This document shows positions 16,861 through 26,005 of a DNA stretch of 64,000 bases, piece after piece. The notes below the pieces were generated by a model. That model worked only from the letters and a program-made list of their open reading frames with translations. It was not told the origin of the DNA and did no database searches. The stretch is from JADCGM01 sp943368345 (GTDB lineage: Bacteria; Pseudomonadota; Alphaproteobacteria; Sphingomonadales; Sphingomonadaceae), in NCBI GenBank assembly GCA_943368345.1, contig CALRKY020000007.1, positions 47,682-111,681 of the forward strand, read 5' to 3'. The position numbers and the translations under genes are program-made. Position 1 is the stretch's first letter; every line of letters starts with the position of its first letter.

Positions 16861-18323
16861 TGGACCTGAATTTTACCGGAACCGACCTGTGCGCCATTAA
16901 CGGCACCCGCAGCCCGCCAGAAGCACACTATCAGGTCGTCGTGGTCGGTGCAGGGCCTAGCGGAATTGCCGCTGCTATCGACGCCACAAAGACTGGCAAG
17001 ACGGTATTGCTCGTCGATGAAAACCCGGTTTCCGGGGCGGCAATGGGCAATGACATCCCGCTTTACTTTGGCGGGCGCATGACGGCCGCAACCCAGAATA
17101 GCGCCCGGATGGTCGAGGCGATTTTTTCAAGCATGCACGCGCTGGAGACGGCGATGGAAGCAGGCGTAGAGATACTGCTCGGTACCTGCGCTTGGGGTGC
17201 ATATCGCAACGGCCCCGGCGTCGCGAGCCTGCCCGAGCAAGTCGTCGGTCTGGCCGATGCCGACCGGTCCTGGCTCGTTGGATTTGAACATCTGATCCTG
17301 GCGACCGGTGCGCGCGATCTAGCGATGGCCTTCCCCGGCTGGAACCAACCCGGCGTCATGGGGGCAGCGGCGCTGCAGATGCTGCTCAACCGCTATGACG
17401 CCTTTGCGGGACGGCGGTTGCTGATACTTGGCTCGCATGATCTCGCACTCGAAACGGCGTTGCTGGCTCATAAGCGAGGACTAGAGGTCGCTGGCCTGGT
17501 CGAGGTGCGGGATATTCCGCAAGGCGATGCAGGACTGGTTGCAGCGGTCAGGGCAGCTGGCATCGCCATCACCTGCGGCCAGAACATCGCTGCTGCGACT
17601 GGCGGGATCGACGGCGTCACGTCCGCGACGCTGACCTCCGGTGAATGCATCGCCTGCGATACCATCTGCGTCGCCATTGGTCTGGTGCCATCCATCGAAC
17701 TGGTAGACGCCATGCACGGTCCACGGCAGCTCAACCCGCAACTCGGCGGCTACATTCCTGCCGGAGAGCCTTCCGTCACCGCCGTTGGCGATTGTGCAGG
17801 GCTACCCGACACCGGCTTCGACCATATCGCCTACCGAATGGACTGGATGCGCGCCCTGTCCACCGTCAGCCCGCCTGACACGATCGTTTGTCAGTGCGAG
17901 GAGGTGACCCGCGCCGACCTGATCGGTGTCCAGCCGCCCAATTATCTCGCCCGCCCGGCCCCGATGTGCGCCCGTTCGCTGGGCACGCTGCTTCAGGATG
18001 GCCCCGCCAATCCCGATCAGATCAAGCGCCTGACCCGCGCTGGTATGGGTGTCTGTCAGGGCCGCCGCTGCCGGGACCAAGTGGCAATGCTGCTGGCGCT
18101 GGAATCGGGACAGCCATATGGCGCGATCCCGCTCGCGTCGCACCGGGCCCCCGTGCGTCCCCTGCCCCTTAGAATCCTGGCCGAATGGAATGAACCCGAC
18201 GCGATGGAAGCCGCCTGGGACGTCTGGTTCGGCATTCCGACACAATGGGTGCCAATCGAGGACATCGGCACCCCGCACGAAAATGCGCACCGCGAGATGC
18301 TCTACACGGGGATGTACAAATGA
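16860..18323 (+). CDS. FAD/NAD(P) oxidoreductase with BFD-like Fe-S domain (OoxA/HcnB-like)
   Basis: 487 residues. The N-terminal Rossmann motif is VVVVGAGPSGIAAAIDA (G30-G35). A second dinucleotide-binding segment lies at about residue 180 (RRLLILGSHDLALETA). A C-terminal [2Fe-2S] domain has C344/C346 (VCQCEEVT) and C399/C404 (CQGRRCRD). This architecture matches the larger subunit of opine oxidase, HCN synthase HcnB and D-hydroxyproline dehydrogenase. The next gene encodes the matching DAO-fold subunit. Such enzymes usually have a third small 2Fe-2S gene (HcnA type), not found here. The ATG start is at 16860; an in-frame GTG lies one codon upstream. Confidence 0.85.
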   Translation: MDLNFTGTDLCAINGTRSPPEAHYQVVVVGAGPSGIAAAIDATKTGKTVLLVDENPVSGAAMGNDIPLYFGGRMTAATQNSARMVEAIFSSMHALETAMEAGVEILLGTCAWGAYRNGPGVASLPEQVVGLADADRSWLVGFEHLILATGARDLAMAFPGWNQPGVMGAAALQMLLNRYDAFAGRRLLILGSHDLALETALLAHKRGLEVAGLVEVRDIPQGDAGLVAAVRAAGIAITCGQNIAAATGGIDGVTSATLTSGECIACDTICVAIGLVPSIELVDAMHGPRQLNPQLGGYIPAGEPSVTAVGDCAGLPDTGFDHIAYRMDWMRALSTVSPPDTIVCQCEEVTRADLIGVQPPNYLARPAPMCARSLGTLLQDGPANPDQIKRLTRAGMGVCQGRRCRDQVAMLLALESGQPYGAIPLASHRAPVRPLPLRILAEWNEPDAMEAAWDVWFGIPTQWVPIEDIGTPHENAHREMLYTGMYK

Positions 18324-19456
18324 GCGGCTCGGAGGTTGTCATCGTCGGTGGTGGGGTCACTGGGCTGAGCGCTGGCTGGTGGCTGGCCCGGTCCGGCGTC
18401 AAGGTCACCGTGCTCGACAAATTCATCGTCGGCTGGGAAGCCTCGGGCCGCAACGGCGGCGGAGCCTCGCATTATTTCAGCCCGTTGTTCGCGGAGGAAA
18501 ATCGGCTCTGGCCGCAAATGGACGAATTGCTCGGCTACCCGACCGAGCATCAGAAGGAGCGCATCCTGATCGCCATGTCGGAGCGGCAGTGGGAGCAGTA
18601 TCGCTTCATTGCCGAACGGCACAATCGGCTGGGCTATCCGGTCGATCTGCTCGATGCCAGGCAGGTGCAGGAGGCCGTACCGCTGGCCGGTGATACCTGC
18701 TTTGGCGGCATGCACTATCGGTTCGGGGGCCATGCAAATCCGCAGCGCTCGGTGCAGGCCTATGCCTGGGCCCTGCAGGACCTGGGCGGGTGCATCATCC
18801 AGCACAGCCCGGTCACCGGCTTTGACACGGCAGGCGGTAAGGTGACAGCGGTCAGGACCGCAACGGCCAGCTACGGCTGCGACGCCGTTGTAGTGGCGGC
18901 AGGCCCACAAACCGCCGCCCTGATGGCGCAGTTCGGGATCAAGGTTCCGCTGGTCGCAGCGCGGGCGGAGATGATCATCACCGAACCGGCCCCGATGATG
19001 CCGATGGGCGGCGTTGACGGCAACAAGCTATATGGGCGGCAGACGCTGCGCGGCAACCTTGCCTATGGCGGCGGCCCGCACGAGTGGATCGACGTTGATG
19101 CAACCGGTCCCGCCGCACGTCCATCAACGCCGCTCGCCCGCAATATCGCCAAGCGACTGGCCGAGCTATTTCCCAAGGCCGCCCACCTGAACGTCATCCG
19201 CAGCTGGGCCGGGGTGATTGAAAATTCACCTGACGGTCGGCCGATCCTCGACCGGATGACCAGCCCCCACAATCTGGTGCTGGCCTCAATGGCCGCCGTC
19301 GGCTTTGGCCTGTCCCCGGCGTCCGGCCGCGCCATCCGTGATTTAATCATCGAGGGCAGATGTTCCTTTGCCGATCTCGACACGATGCAACTATCACGCT
19401 TTGACAATCTGGAGGCAGATTGGCGCGAGCGGCGCGGATGGCTCCCCATCGCATGA
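18320..19456 (+). CDS. FAD-dependent amine/amino-acid oxidoreductase (OoxB/HcnC-like)
   Basis: 378 residues, DAO fold. The N-terminal FAD site is VVIVGGGVTGLSAGWWLARSG and VLDKFIVGWEASGRNGGG; the C-terminal active-site region is NVIRSWAGVIENSPDGRPILD. It is ATGA-coupled on both sides, forming a two-gene dehydrogenase with the preceding gene. It most likely oxidises a secondary amine C-N bond, such as an N-methyl or opine-type substrate, passing electrons to its partner. The substrate is unknown. Confidence 0.85.
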   Translation: MSGSEVVIVGGGVTGLSAGWWLARSGVKVTVLDKFIVGWEASGRNGGGASHYFSPLFAEENRLWPQMDELLGYPTEHQKERILIAMSERQWEQYRFIAERHNRLGYPVDLLDARQVQEAVPLAGDTCFGGMHYRFGGHANPQRSVQAYAWALQDLGGCIIQHSPVTGFDTAGGKVTAVRTATASYGCDAVVVAAGPQTAALMAQFGIKVPLVAARAEMIITEPAPMMPMGGVDGNKLYGRQTLRGNLAYGGGPHEWIDVDATGPAARPSTPLARNIAKRLAELFPKAAHLNVIRSWAGVIENSPDGRPILDRMTSPHNLVLASMAAVGFGLSPASGRAIRDLIIEGRCSFADLDTMQLSRFDNLEADWRERRGWLPIA

Positions 19457-20709
19457 CGCGCTATTCGGCGCTTGAACTGTTGCGCGGAGCCCTGACCGGG
19501 CATCGGCATTGGCAACCGGCGTGGCGCGATCCCGACCCGAAGCCGACCTACGACATGCTGATCATCGGCGGTGGCGGCCACGGACTCGCGACCGCCTATT
19601 ATCTCGCGAAGGTTCACGGTTTGCGCAACATTGCGGTCTTGGAAAAAGGCTGGATCGGCGGCGGCAATACCGGGCGCAACACCACCATCGTGCGCTCCAA
19701 CTACCGCCAGGCTCCGCTGCACAACCTGTTCGAATTCGGCCTGAAAATGTGGGAGAATTTGAGCGACGAACTCAATTACAATGTCATGTTCTCGCCGCGT
19801 GGGGCGTTGCTGCTTGGCCATTCGGATGCCGATATGGTCCGGCTCGCCGAACGCGGTGATGCCATGCGCTGTGCCGGGATTGATGCCGAACTGCTCAGCC
19901 GCGATCAGGTCGCCAAACTCGAACCGCTGCTCGACATGTCACGCAGCGCCCGCTTCCCGATTGAGGGCGGCCTCATCCAGCGGCGCGGCGGCACCGCCCG
20001 CCATGACGCCGTCGCCTGGGGCTATGCACGCGGGGCCGATACGCTCGGTGTCGACATCCTCCAACGGTGCGAAGTCACCAGTTTTGTCCGCGACGGGGAT
20101 GCCGTCGTCGGGGTTGAAACCACCAGGGGGCGCATCGGAGCCGGTCGGATCGGGATTTGCGTTGCGGGCAACAGCGGCCATGTCGCCGGGCTCGCCGGGC
20201 TGAAGCTGCCGATCGAATCGCAGACCCTGCAGGCGATGGTCACCGAAGGCGTCAAGCCGATGATCAACACCGTGGTCATGTCCCAATCGCTGCATTGTTA
20301 CATCAGCCAGTCTGACAAGGGCGGCATCGTATTTGGGGGCGATCCGGACAATTGGCCAAGCTATGCCCAGCGCGGCCATCCGATGGTGATGGAAGGCGCA
20401 GTAGCGCAGGGGTTGGCCTTGATCCCGGCCCTGTCACGGTTGCGGATGGTCCGTACCTGGTCCGGCGTCACCGACATGAGTTTCGATGGCTCCCCGATCA
20501 TCGGCGAAACCCCGGTCCGCAACCTCTATATGAACGGCGGCTGGTGCTATGGCGGGTTCAAGGCCACACCCGCGTCCGGCTGGACCTATGCCCATACGCT
20601 GGCCACCGGCAAACCGCACGCCCTGAACGCGCCGTTCGATCTCGACCGGTTCCGGCGCGGCGATACCATTGATGAAAATGGGGTCGGCCCGATGCCGAAC
20701 CACCGCTGA
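19453..20709 (+). CDS. soxB: heterotetrameric sarcosine oxidase beta subunit (copy 1)
   Basis: 418 residues. FAD site LIIGGGGHGLATAYYLAK and GWIGGGNTGRNTTIVRSNY. The covalent FMN attachment histidine of the family fits H184 in RRGGTARHDAVAWGYARG. It oxidises the N-methyl group of sarcosine or a similar secondary amine, giving glycine, H2O2 and a C1 unit passed to THF in SoxA. The start at 19453 is chosen for ATGA coupling with the preceding gene; a longer reading from 19420 exists. Gene order B-D-A-G is complete downstream. Confidence 0.93.
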   Translation: MTRYSALELLRGALTGHRHWQPAWRDPDPKPTYDMLIIGGGGHGLATAYYLAKVHGLRNIAVLEKGWIGGGNTGRNTTIVRSNYRQAPLHNLFEFGLKMWENLSDELNYNVMFSPRGALLLGHSDADMVRLAERGDAMRCAGIDAELLSRDQVAKLEPLLDMSRSARFPIEGGLIQRRGGTARHDAVAWGYARGADTLGVDILQRCEVTSFVRDGDAVVGVETTRGRIGAGRIGICVAGNSGHVAGLAGLKLPIESQTLQAMVTEGVKPMINTVVMSQSLHCYISQSDKGGIVFGGDPDNWPSYAQRGHPMVMEGAVAQGLALIPALSRLRMVRTWSGVTDMSFDGSPIIGETPVRNLYMNGGWCYGGFKATPASGWTYAHTLATGKPHALNAPFDLDRFRRGDTIDENGVGPMPNHR

Positions 20710-20710
20710 C

Positions 20711-20974
20711 ATGATGCAAGTCCCCTGCCCCCATTGCGGCCCGCGCGCGCAGTCGGAGTTCGTGTATGAGCGCACCGTTGATTCCGTTGTGACGCTGGAC
20801 GCCGCGCCCGACGCCGCGATGGCCGCGCTGTTCACCCGCGCCAATCCGCGCGGCCTCGACGAGGAGATCTGGCGTCACACCTATGGCTGCCGCGCCTGGC
20901 TGGTGATCACCCGCCACCGCATCACCAATGCGATCAGCGCCGTTCGTGCGGTCGGACCGGAGACCCTGCCGTGA
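20711..20974 (+). CDS. soxD: sarcosine oxidase delta subunit (copy 1)
   Basis: 87 residues. Zinc-binding signature CPHCGPR near the N-terminus and a conserved HTYGC later; FTRANPRG is a family block. A second ATG at 20714 is possible. It starts one base after the soxB stop, and its stop overlaps the soxA GTG (GTGA). Structural subunit of the heterotetramer. Confidence 0.92.
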   Translation: MMQVPCPHCGPRAQSEFVYERTVDSVVTLDAAPDAAMAALFTRANPRGLDEEIWRHTYGCRAWLVITRHRITNAISAVRAVGPETLP

Positions 20975-23706
20975 TCCGCTTCACCTTCGACGGCAAGGCC
21001 TATCAGGCGCGGGAGGGCGATACGCTGGCGGCCGCCCTGCTGCGGAGCGGCATTGGCGTGGTTGGCCGCAGTTTCAAATATCACCGCCCGCGCGGCATCA
21101 TGACTGCAGGAGTCGAGGAGCCAAACGCGCTGGTCACGGTCGGCGAAGGTGGCCGCACCGAACCCAACACTCGCGCCACTGATGTCTTTGTTTATGAGGG
21201 ACTTGTCGCCCGAAGCCAGAACCGATGGCCCAGCCTGCGTTTCGATATCGGCGCGGTGATCGGCCTTGCCGCCAAGCTCATGCCGGCCGGTTTTTATTAC
21301 AAGACGTTTTTCGGGTCGGCGAAGCGCTGGATGATCTACGAATATTTCATCCGCAAGGCGGCAGGACTTGGCAATGCCCCGCAGGAGGCTGACCCCGACC
21401 GCTATTCGCGGCGTGCCGCATTCTGCGATGTGCTGGTGGTTGGCGCAGGCCCCGCAGGCCTCACCGCCGCGCTGGAGTCCGCAGAGGCGGGCAAACGCGT
21501 CATCCTTGTCGAGCAAGATGCCATCCTCGGTCCCTCGCTGGTCCGTGACCCACAGGCGCAGGACGCAGACTGGATTGCCGCAACCGCCGCGCGCATCCGC
21601 GCCGCCGGCGGCCGGATCCTGACCCGCACCACCGCGTCAGGCTATTGGGAACATGATCTGGTCACCCTGACCCAGCGCCTCGTCGAACCGGGCCAAGTCC
21701 CGCCGTATGGCATTGCCCAGCGCCTCTGGCACGTCCGCGCCGAACAGGTCATCCTCGCCACCGGCAGCATCGAACGGCCGCTGGCCTTCGCCCACAATGA
21801 CCGCCCCGGCGTAATGCTGTCGCAAGCAGTCCGGACCTATGTGCAACGCTTTGGCGTGGTTCCGGGCCAGAGCGTGGTAATCGCCACCAACAATGACGAT
21901 GCCTATAGAACCGCCCACGCGCTCTCCGATGCCGGGGCGGTTGTCGTGGCTGTTCTCGACAGCCGCGCCGCGCCCGCCGGTGCGGAAACCGGCTTCCCGG
22001 TCGTCAACAACGCCGTGCCCGCTTCGGTCGCGGGTTCGCGGCACCGCCTCAGCCGCGTGACCGCATCGGTGGACGGTCAGAACACCAGTTGGGACGCCGA
22101 CCTGCTCGCTGTCTCCGGCGGCTTCACCCCGGTCGTCCACCTCCATATGCAAGCCGGTGGTACGCTGGACTGGGCGGAAACGGCGCAGGCCTTTGTCCCC
22201 GCCCAATCACGCCAGAATGTCATCACCATTGGCGGCGCAGCATACCCGGACCCGGCACCTGCCGTCATGCCGGTTGGCGATCCACGCAAAAGCTTCATCG
22301 ATTTCCAGAATGACGTGACCCTCGCCGATGTCGATCTCGCCTGGGCCGAAGGCTACCGCTCGGTCGAGCATCTGAAACGCTACACCACACTCGGCATGGC
22401 AACCGATCAGGGCAAGCTCGGCAATATGGCGGCGCTGGGGCGGCTGGCGGAGAAGCAGGGTGTGTCAATCCCGGAGGCGGGGCTCACCACCTTCCGACCC
22501 CCTTACACCCCGGTGACGATGGGCCTGCTGGCCGGCGCCGGTGCGGCAGACGGCGGTGCCCATATCCGCCGCATCGCCCTTTACAACCTCCATGCCGAGA
22601 AGAAGCCGATCTGGCAGCCACTCGGCTATTGGTTCCGCCCCCGCACCTATCCAAAAGGGTCCGAAACACTGGCACAGGCCGCGCTCCGCGAAGCAAAAAC
22701 CGTCCGCACCAACGTCGGCATGACGGACGTGTCGACGCTCGCCAAATTTGAAGTGACCGGCCCCGATGCCGCCGCCTTGCTGGAAGTGATCTGTGCCACC
22801 AGCGTAGCCAAACTCACGGTCGGGCGCGGGCGCTATACCTTCATGCTCCGCGAAGACGGCATGGTGTTTGACGATGGCACCGTTTGGCGGCTGGCCGACA
22901 ACCGCTATCTGCTGACCAGTTCCACCGGCGGGGCAGACCGGATGGCAACGCATATCTCCTATGTCCGCAACTATCTCTGCCCGCAGCTGCGCGTCTCGGT
23001 CGTTAATGTGCAGGAACATTGTGCCGGGATTGCGGTTGCGGGGCCAACGGCCCGCGCGGTTTTGGCAACCTTGATGGGAACGGAACCGCCGCGCCACATG
23101 TCGACAGTGGCCGCCAGCATTGCCGGGGTCCCGGTGATCATTCTGGCCGCCAGCTACAGCGGCGAGCGCGCCTTTGAAATCTATGTGGAGGCACCCAGTG
23201 CCGCCCCGGTGTGGCTGGCGTGCGAGGCCGAGGTCCACCGTCACGCGGGCTGTCTCTACGGGCTGGAGGCCATGGAATATCTGCGCATCGAAAAGGGCCA
23301 TCTGGTCGTTGGCGGAGAGATTGACGGTCGGCTGACCCCGCAGGACCTGGCGCTCGACAAGATGCTCAACAAGGCAGGCGGCTATATCGGCGCGTCGGGG
23401 CTGTCTCGCCCGGGATTATCAGCGCCGGGGCGTCGCCAATTGGTCGGGCTGGAGGCAATTTCCGGCACCATTCCGGAAGGATCGATGCTGGTGACCGGTG
23501 GCAACCAAATGCCCCAGGGCCATGTCACCGCTGCCGCATTTCGGATCATTGACGGTGGCTCCATCGCGCTGGCACACCTGACGGACGGCTTCGCTCGTAC
23601 CGGTGAGGAACTGACCGCCACCTCACCAACACGCAGCCAACAAGCCCGTGTCCGCGTTATCGCCCCGCATTTCTATGATCCGGATGGGGAGCGTTACCGT
23701 GATTGA
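20971..23706 (+). CDS. soxA: sarcosine oxidase alpha subunit (copy 1)
   Basis: 911 residues. Order: an N-terminal Fer2_4-like domain lacking cluster cysteines (IRFTFDGKAYQAREGDTLAAALL...FKYHRPRG), an NAD-binding region (LVVGAGPAGLTAALESAEAG at about residue 150), then a C-terminal GcvT/aminomethyltransferase-like THF-binding half (from about residue 550). The THF domain captures the released methyl as 5,10-methylene-THF. GTG start, GTGA-coupled to soxD. Confidence 0.94.
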   Translation: MIRFTFDGKAYQAREGDTLAAALLRSGIGVVGRSFKYHRPRGIMTAGVEEPNALVTVGEGGRTEPNTRATDVFVYEGLVARSQNRWPSLRFDIGAVIGLAAKLMPAGFYYKTFFGSAKRWMIYEYFIRKAAGLGNAPQEADPDRYSRRAAFCDVLVVGAGPAGLTAALESAEAGKRVILVEQDAILGPSLVRDPQAQDADWIAATAARIRAAGGRILTRTTASGYWEHDLVTLTQRLVEPGQVPPYGIAQRLWHVRAEQVILATGSIERPLAFAHNDRPGVMLSQAVRTYVQRFGVVPGQSVVIATNNDDAYRTAHALSDAGAVVVAVLDSRAAPAGAETGFPVVNNAVPASVAGSRHRLSRVTASVDGQNTSWDADLLAVSGGFTPVVHLHMQAGGTLDWAETAQAFVPAQSRQNVITIGGAAYPDPAPAVMPVGDPRKSFIDFQNDVTLADVDLAWAEGYRSVEHLKRYTTLGMATDQGKLGNMAALGRLAEKQGVSIPEAGLTTFRPPYTPVTMGLLAGAGAADGGAHIRRIALYNLHAEKKPIWQPLGYWFRPRTYPKGSETLAQAALREAKTVRTNVGMTDVSTLAKFEVTGPDAAALLEVICATSVAKLTVGRGRYTFMLREDGMVFDDGTVWRLADNRYLLTSSTGGADRMATHISYVRNYLCPQLRVSVVNVQEHCAGIAVAGPTARAVLATLMGTEPPRHMSTVAASIAGVPVIILAASYSGERAFEIYVEAPSAAPVWLACEAEVHRHAGCLYGLEAMEYLRIEKGHLVVGGEIDGRLTPQDLALDKMLNKAGGYIGASGLSRPGLSAPGRRQLVGLEAISGTIPEGSMLVTGGNQMPQGHVTAAAFRIIDGGSIALAHLTDGFARTGEELTATSPTRSQQARVRVIAPHFYDPDGERYRD

Positions 23707-24187
23707 TGTGTCGATCACTCCCCTGCCTGCAGCGCCGCTGCACGCGCTTGAAATCTGGAGCAATCCGATCGCGGTCCAGACACGGTTCACCGCCAGCCTC
23801 GGCTTCGCGCTGCCAGCACTGGGCAAGTCCGGCGGCACCGACGCCTTACACCTGATCCGCTATGAACCGACCGTCTGGCTGGTGGAGGGAGATGCCAGTC
23901 CACTCCCGGCCGTTCTCGCCGAAGATGGCGCCATCACCGCCATCGGTGGCGGCATCGTCCGCATCCGCCTCTCCGGTCCCGCCTGGCGCAGATTACTGAT
24001 GGAGGGCGGCGTGTTCGATGCCGAGTCACCGGCGTTCGCCCCCGGCTGCAGCGCCGCCACCATTATCGACCATGTCCCGGTGCGCCTGCACGTGATCAGC
24101 GACGACACATGCGTCGCCTATGTTCCACTAAGCTACAGCACCGCCCTCCTGCACTTCTGGCACCAAACCGCTGTCGGCTGCGACTGA
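23699..24187 (+). CDS. soxG: sarcosine oxidase gamma subunit (copy 1)
   Basis: 162 residues. Weakly conserved family with a GcvT-like fold. WSNPIAVQTRF and CSAATIIDHVPVRLHVI fit SoxG, and position directly after soxA makes the call. The GTG start at 23699 follows GGGGAG by 8 nt and overlaps the soxA end. It is the last gene of the operon; the 76 bp that follow show no clear terminator. Confidence 0.85.
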   Translation: MIDVSITPLPAAPLHALEIWSNPIAVQTRFTASLGFALPALGKSGGTDALHLIRYEPTVWLVEGDASPLPAVLAEDGAITAIGGGIVRIRLSGPAWRRLLMEGGVFDAESPAFAPGCSAATIIDHVPVRLHVISDDTCVAYVPLSYSTALLHFWHQTAVGCD

Positions 24188-24263
24188 GCGACCACCTTGA
24201 TTGCTGCCTGCCACAACGGGTGATAGCCTATTGCCACCGCGTGCCTGAATTTGGGGGTTCAAT

Positions 24264-24692
24264 ATGCTTGGTCTTCTTGCACTGACCTTTGCTGCAATAT
24301 TCTTTGGGGCGGCGATTTATATCAACGTGGCCGAACACCCCGCGCGAATGCAGTTGGCGGTGTCCGCTACGCTTGCCCAGTGGAGGCCCTCCTACAAACG
24401 CGGTTTCGCCATGCAGTCCTCGCTCGCGATAGTCTCCGGTCTGTGTGGCCTTGCGGCTTGGTGGACCAGCGGCGGTCTGGCCTGGGCCATCGGCGCGGCT
24501 TTCATTCTGGTCAACTGGCCTTACACGCTGCTGATGATCATGCCGGTCAACCACCAGCTGGAGGCGACAGCTATCGCCGACGCCTCACCTGCCACCACAG
24601 CCTTGCTCACCCGATGGGGCCACCTGCACGCCGGTCGAAGCGCCCTCAGCCTGATCGCCACGCTCACCTTCCTGGCTGCCGCGACGGGTTGA
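24264..24692 (+). CDS. DUF1772 family membrane protein
   Basis: 142 residues with four hydrophobic segments (about 2-22, 50-70, 73-95, 120-140). The VAEHPAR and NWPYTLLMIMPVNHQLEA motifs are typical of DUF1772 (anthrone-oxygenase-like) proteins. Function is not established for bacterial members. It is separated from soxG by 76 bp, so it is probably not part of that operon, and convergent with the hydrolase at 24701 with only 8 bp between them. Confidence 0.8.
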   Translation: MLGLLALTFAAIFFGAAIYINVAEHPARMQLAVSATLAQWRPSYKRGFAMQSSLAIVSGLCGLAAWWTSGGLAWAIGAAFILVNWPYTLLMIMPVNHQLEATAIADASPATTALLTRWGHLHAGRSALSLIATLTFLAAATG

Positions 24693-24700
24693 ACGTCGCC

Positions 24701-26005
24701 CTACCGCTTCGCAGCCCCCAAATGCCGCAGTTCCAGCCCGCGGGCGTGGCTGCGTTGGAAGCCTTTCCAGAGGGTGATGCCGGGGCCGCCGGGGCTGTAG
24801 GCGCTCCACGGTGTATCGGCGGGAGCGGTCCAGGTGCCCTCGTTTGAGCTGTCGACTGCGACCTCAAGATAGCTGCGCTTTTCGGCCTGCCCGCGCAGAT
24901 GGAGGTCGAGGAAGGCGGTGATGAAATGCTGGTTGATCGTGTTGACACGATCGGTGCGCCACACCGGGTCTTCGAACCAGTCGAGGTCCCACAAACCCGT
25001 GCGCATCTCCGGCGGTGCAGGGTTCAGGCCAATCGCATGCCCGGCCTGCTTGTAGGTCAGCAGTACGCGGTCGCTGTTCACCGCGCCTTCAAAGAACGCC
25101 TTGGCCGCCCGGTTGTAGCCGACAGTGGCGTCGAACTCCCCCCCGATCAGCAGCAATGGCGCGGTGATGTCGGCGAGGCCCGCCGCACCCCAGGCCCCAA
25201 CTGGCCCGCCGCCCGCCGGGGCCAGCGCCACAATGGCTTTGACGCCGGGTACACGGATGTCGGCAGCTTTTTCGGCCCCGCGTGCGAAGCGCTTGAGCAG
25301 GCCGCCCGCGACCAGCGCCATATTGGGGCCATCCGGATCAAGGCTCGCCCCACCAGCGGTTATCACGCCATATCCGCCTTGGGAGAACCCGACGAGCGCG
25401 ATGCGGTCCGGGTCGATTTGCGCGCCCAGCCTCGCCTTCAGTTCGGCGGCGACGAACGCGATATCGAGCGGGCGGTGATAATTGGGGGCAGCGCGTTTGT
25501 CGGCGGAAATCACATAGGGGTTGGGGTCATCATGATGGATCGCCGCCACGACATAGCCCTTGGACGCCAGATTCTCGGTCAGCCAGCTCATTGCAGCGGG
25601 CGCGTTGCTATAGCCGTGGGAGACAATGACCAACGGGTGCTTGGTGCCGACGGCTGGCGCGTCACGTCTGGCAAGACCCGGCACCGTGTAAGCAACCGGC
25701 GGTTTTGGCGGTTCACCCCAGAAGCTCGCGGTGTAAGTGGTGCGCTGCGCATCGGTCGCCGCCGCCGGATACCAAAGGCTGACAGTCAGCGGCCGGTCCT
25801 TCAGCGGAACTGGTGTCGACGCCTGCTCCACGGCCTGAAAATCCGGCTGCAGACGGTGAACGAAGGTCAGGGTCCGAAACCCGACGGAATGCTGGCCGAG
25901 CGCCGCCAGTTCGGGCGCATCCACCCCCGGCACGCTCGGCGGGTTGGCGGCCAAAGGGGATGCAAGCGTCATCATCGCTCCTATCATTGCTGCCCGCAGC
26001 GTCAT
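24701..26005 (-). CDS. secreted alpha/beta hydrolase, dienelactone/PAF-acetylhydrolase-like
   Basis: 434 residues with a signal peptide (MTLRAAMIGAMMTLASPLAANP). The nucleophile elbow is GFSQGGYG at about residue 205; HPLVIVSHGYSNAP is the oxyanion region; a late GHAIGLNP fits the catalytic His. The substrate is unknown, likely an ester. Its ATG overlaps the stop of the upstream LysR gene (ATGA), so the two are co-transcribed and the regulator may respond to the hydrolase substrate or product. Confidence 0.82.
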   Translation of the reverse strand: MTLRAAMIGAMMTLASPLAANPPSVPGVDAPELAALGQHSVGFRTLTFVHRLQPDFQAVEQASTPVPLKDRPLTVSLWYPAAATDAQRTTYTASFWGEPPKPPVAYTVPGLARRDAPAVGTKHPLVIVSHGYSNAPAAMSWLTENLASKGYVVAAIHHDDPNPYVISADKRAAPNYHRPLDIAFVAAELKARLGAQIDPDRIALVGFSQGGYGVITAGGASLDPDGPNMALVAGGLLKRFARGAEKAADIRVPGVKAIVALAPAGGGPVGAWGAAGLADITAPLLLIGGEFDATVGYNRAAKAFFEGAVNSDRVLLTYKQAGHAIGLNPAPPEMRTGLWDLDWFEDPVWRTDRVNTINQHFITAFLDLHLRGQAEKRSYLEVAVDSSNEGTWTAPADTPWSAYSPGGPGITLWKGFQRSHARGLELRHLGAAKR

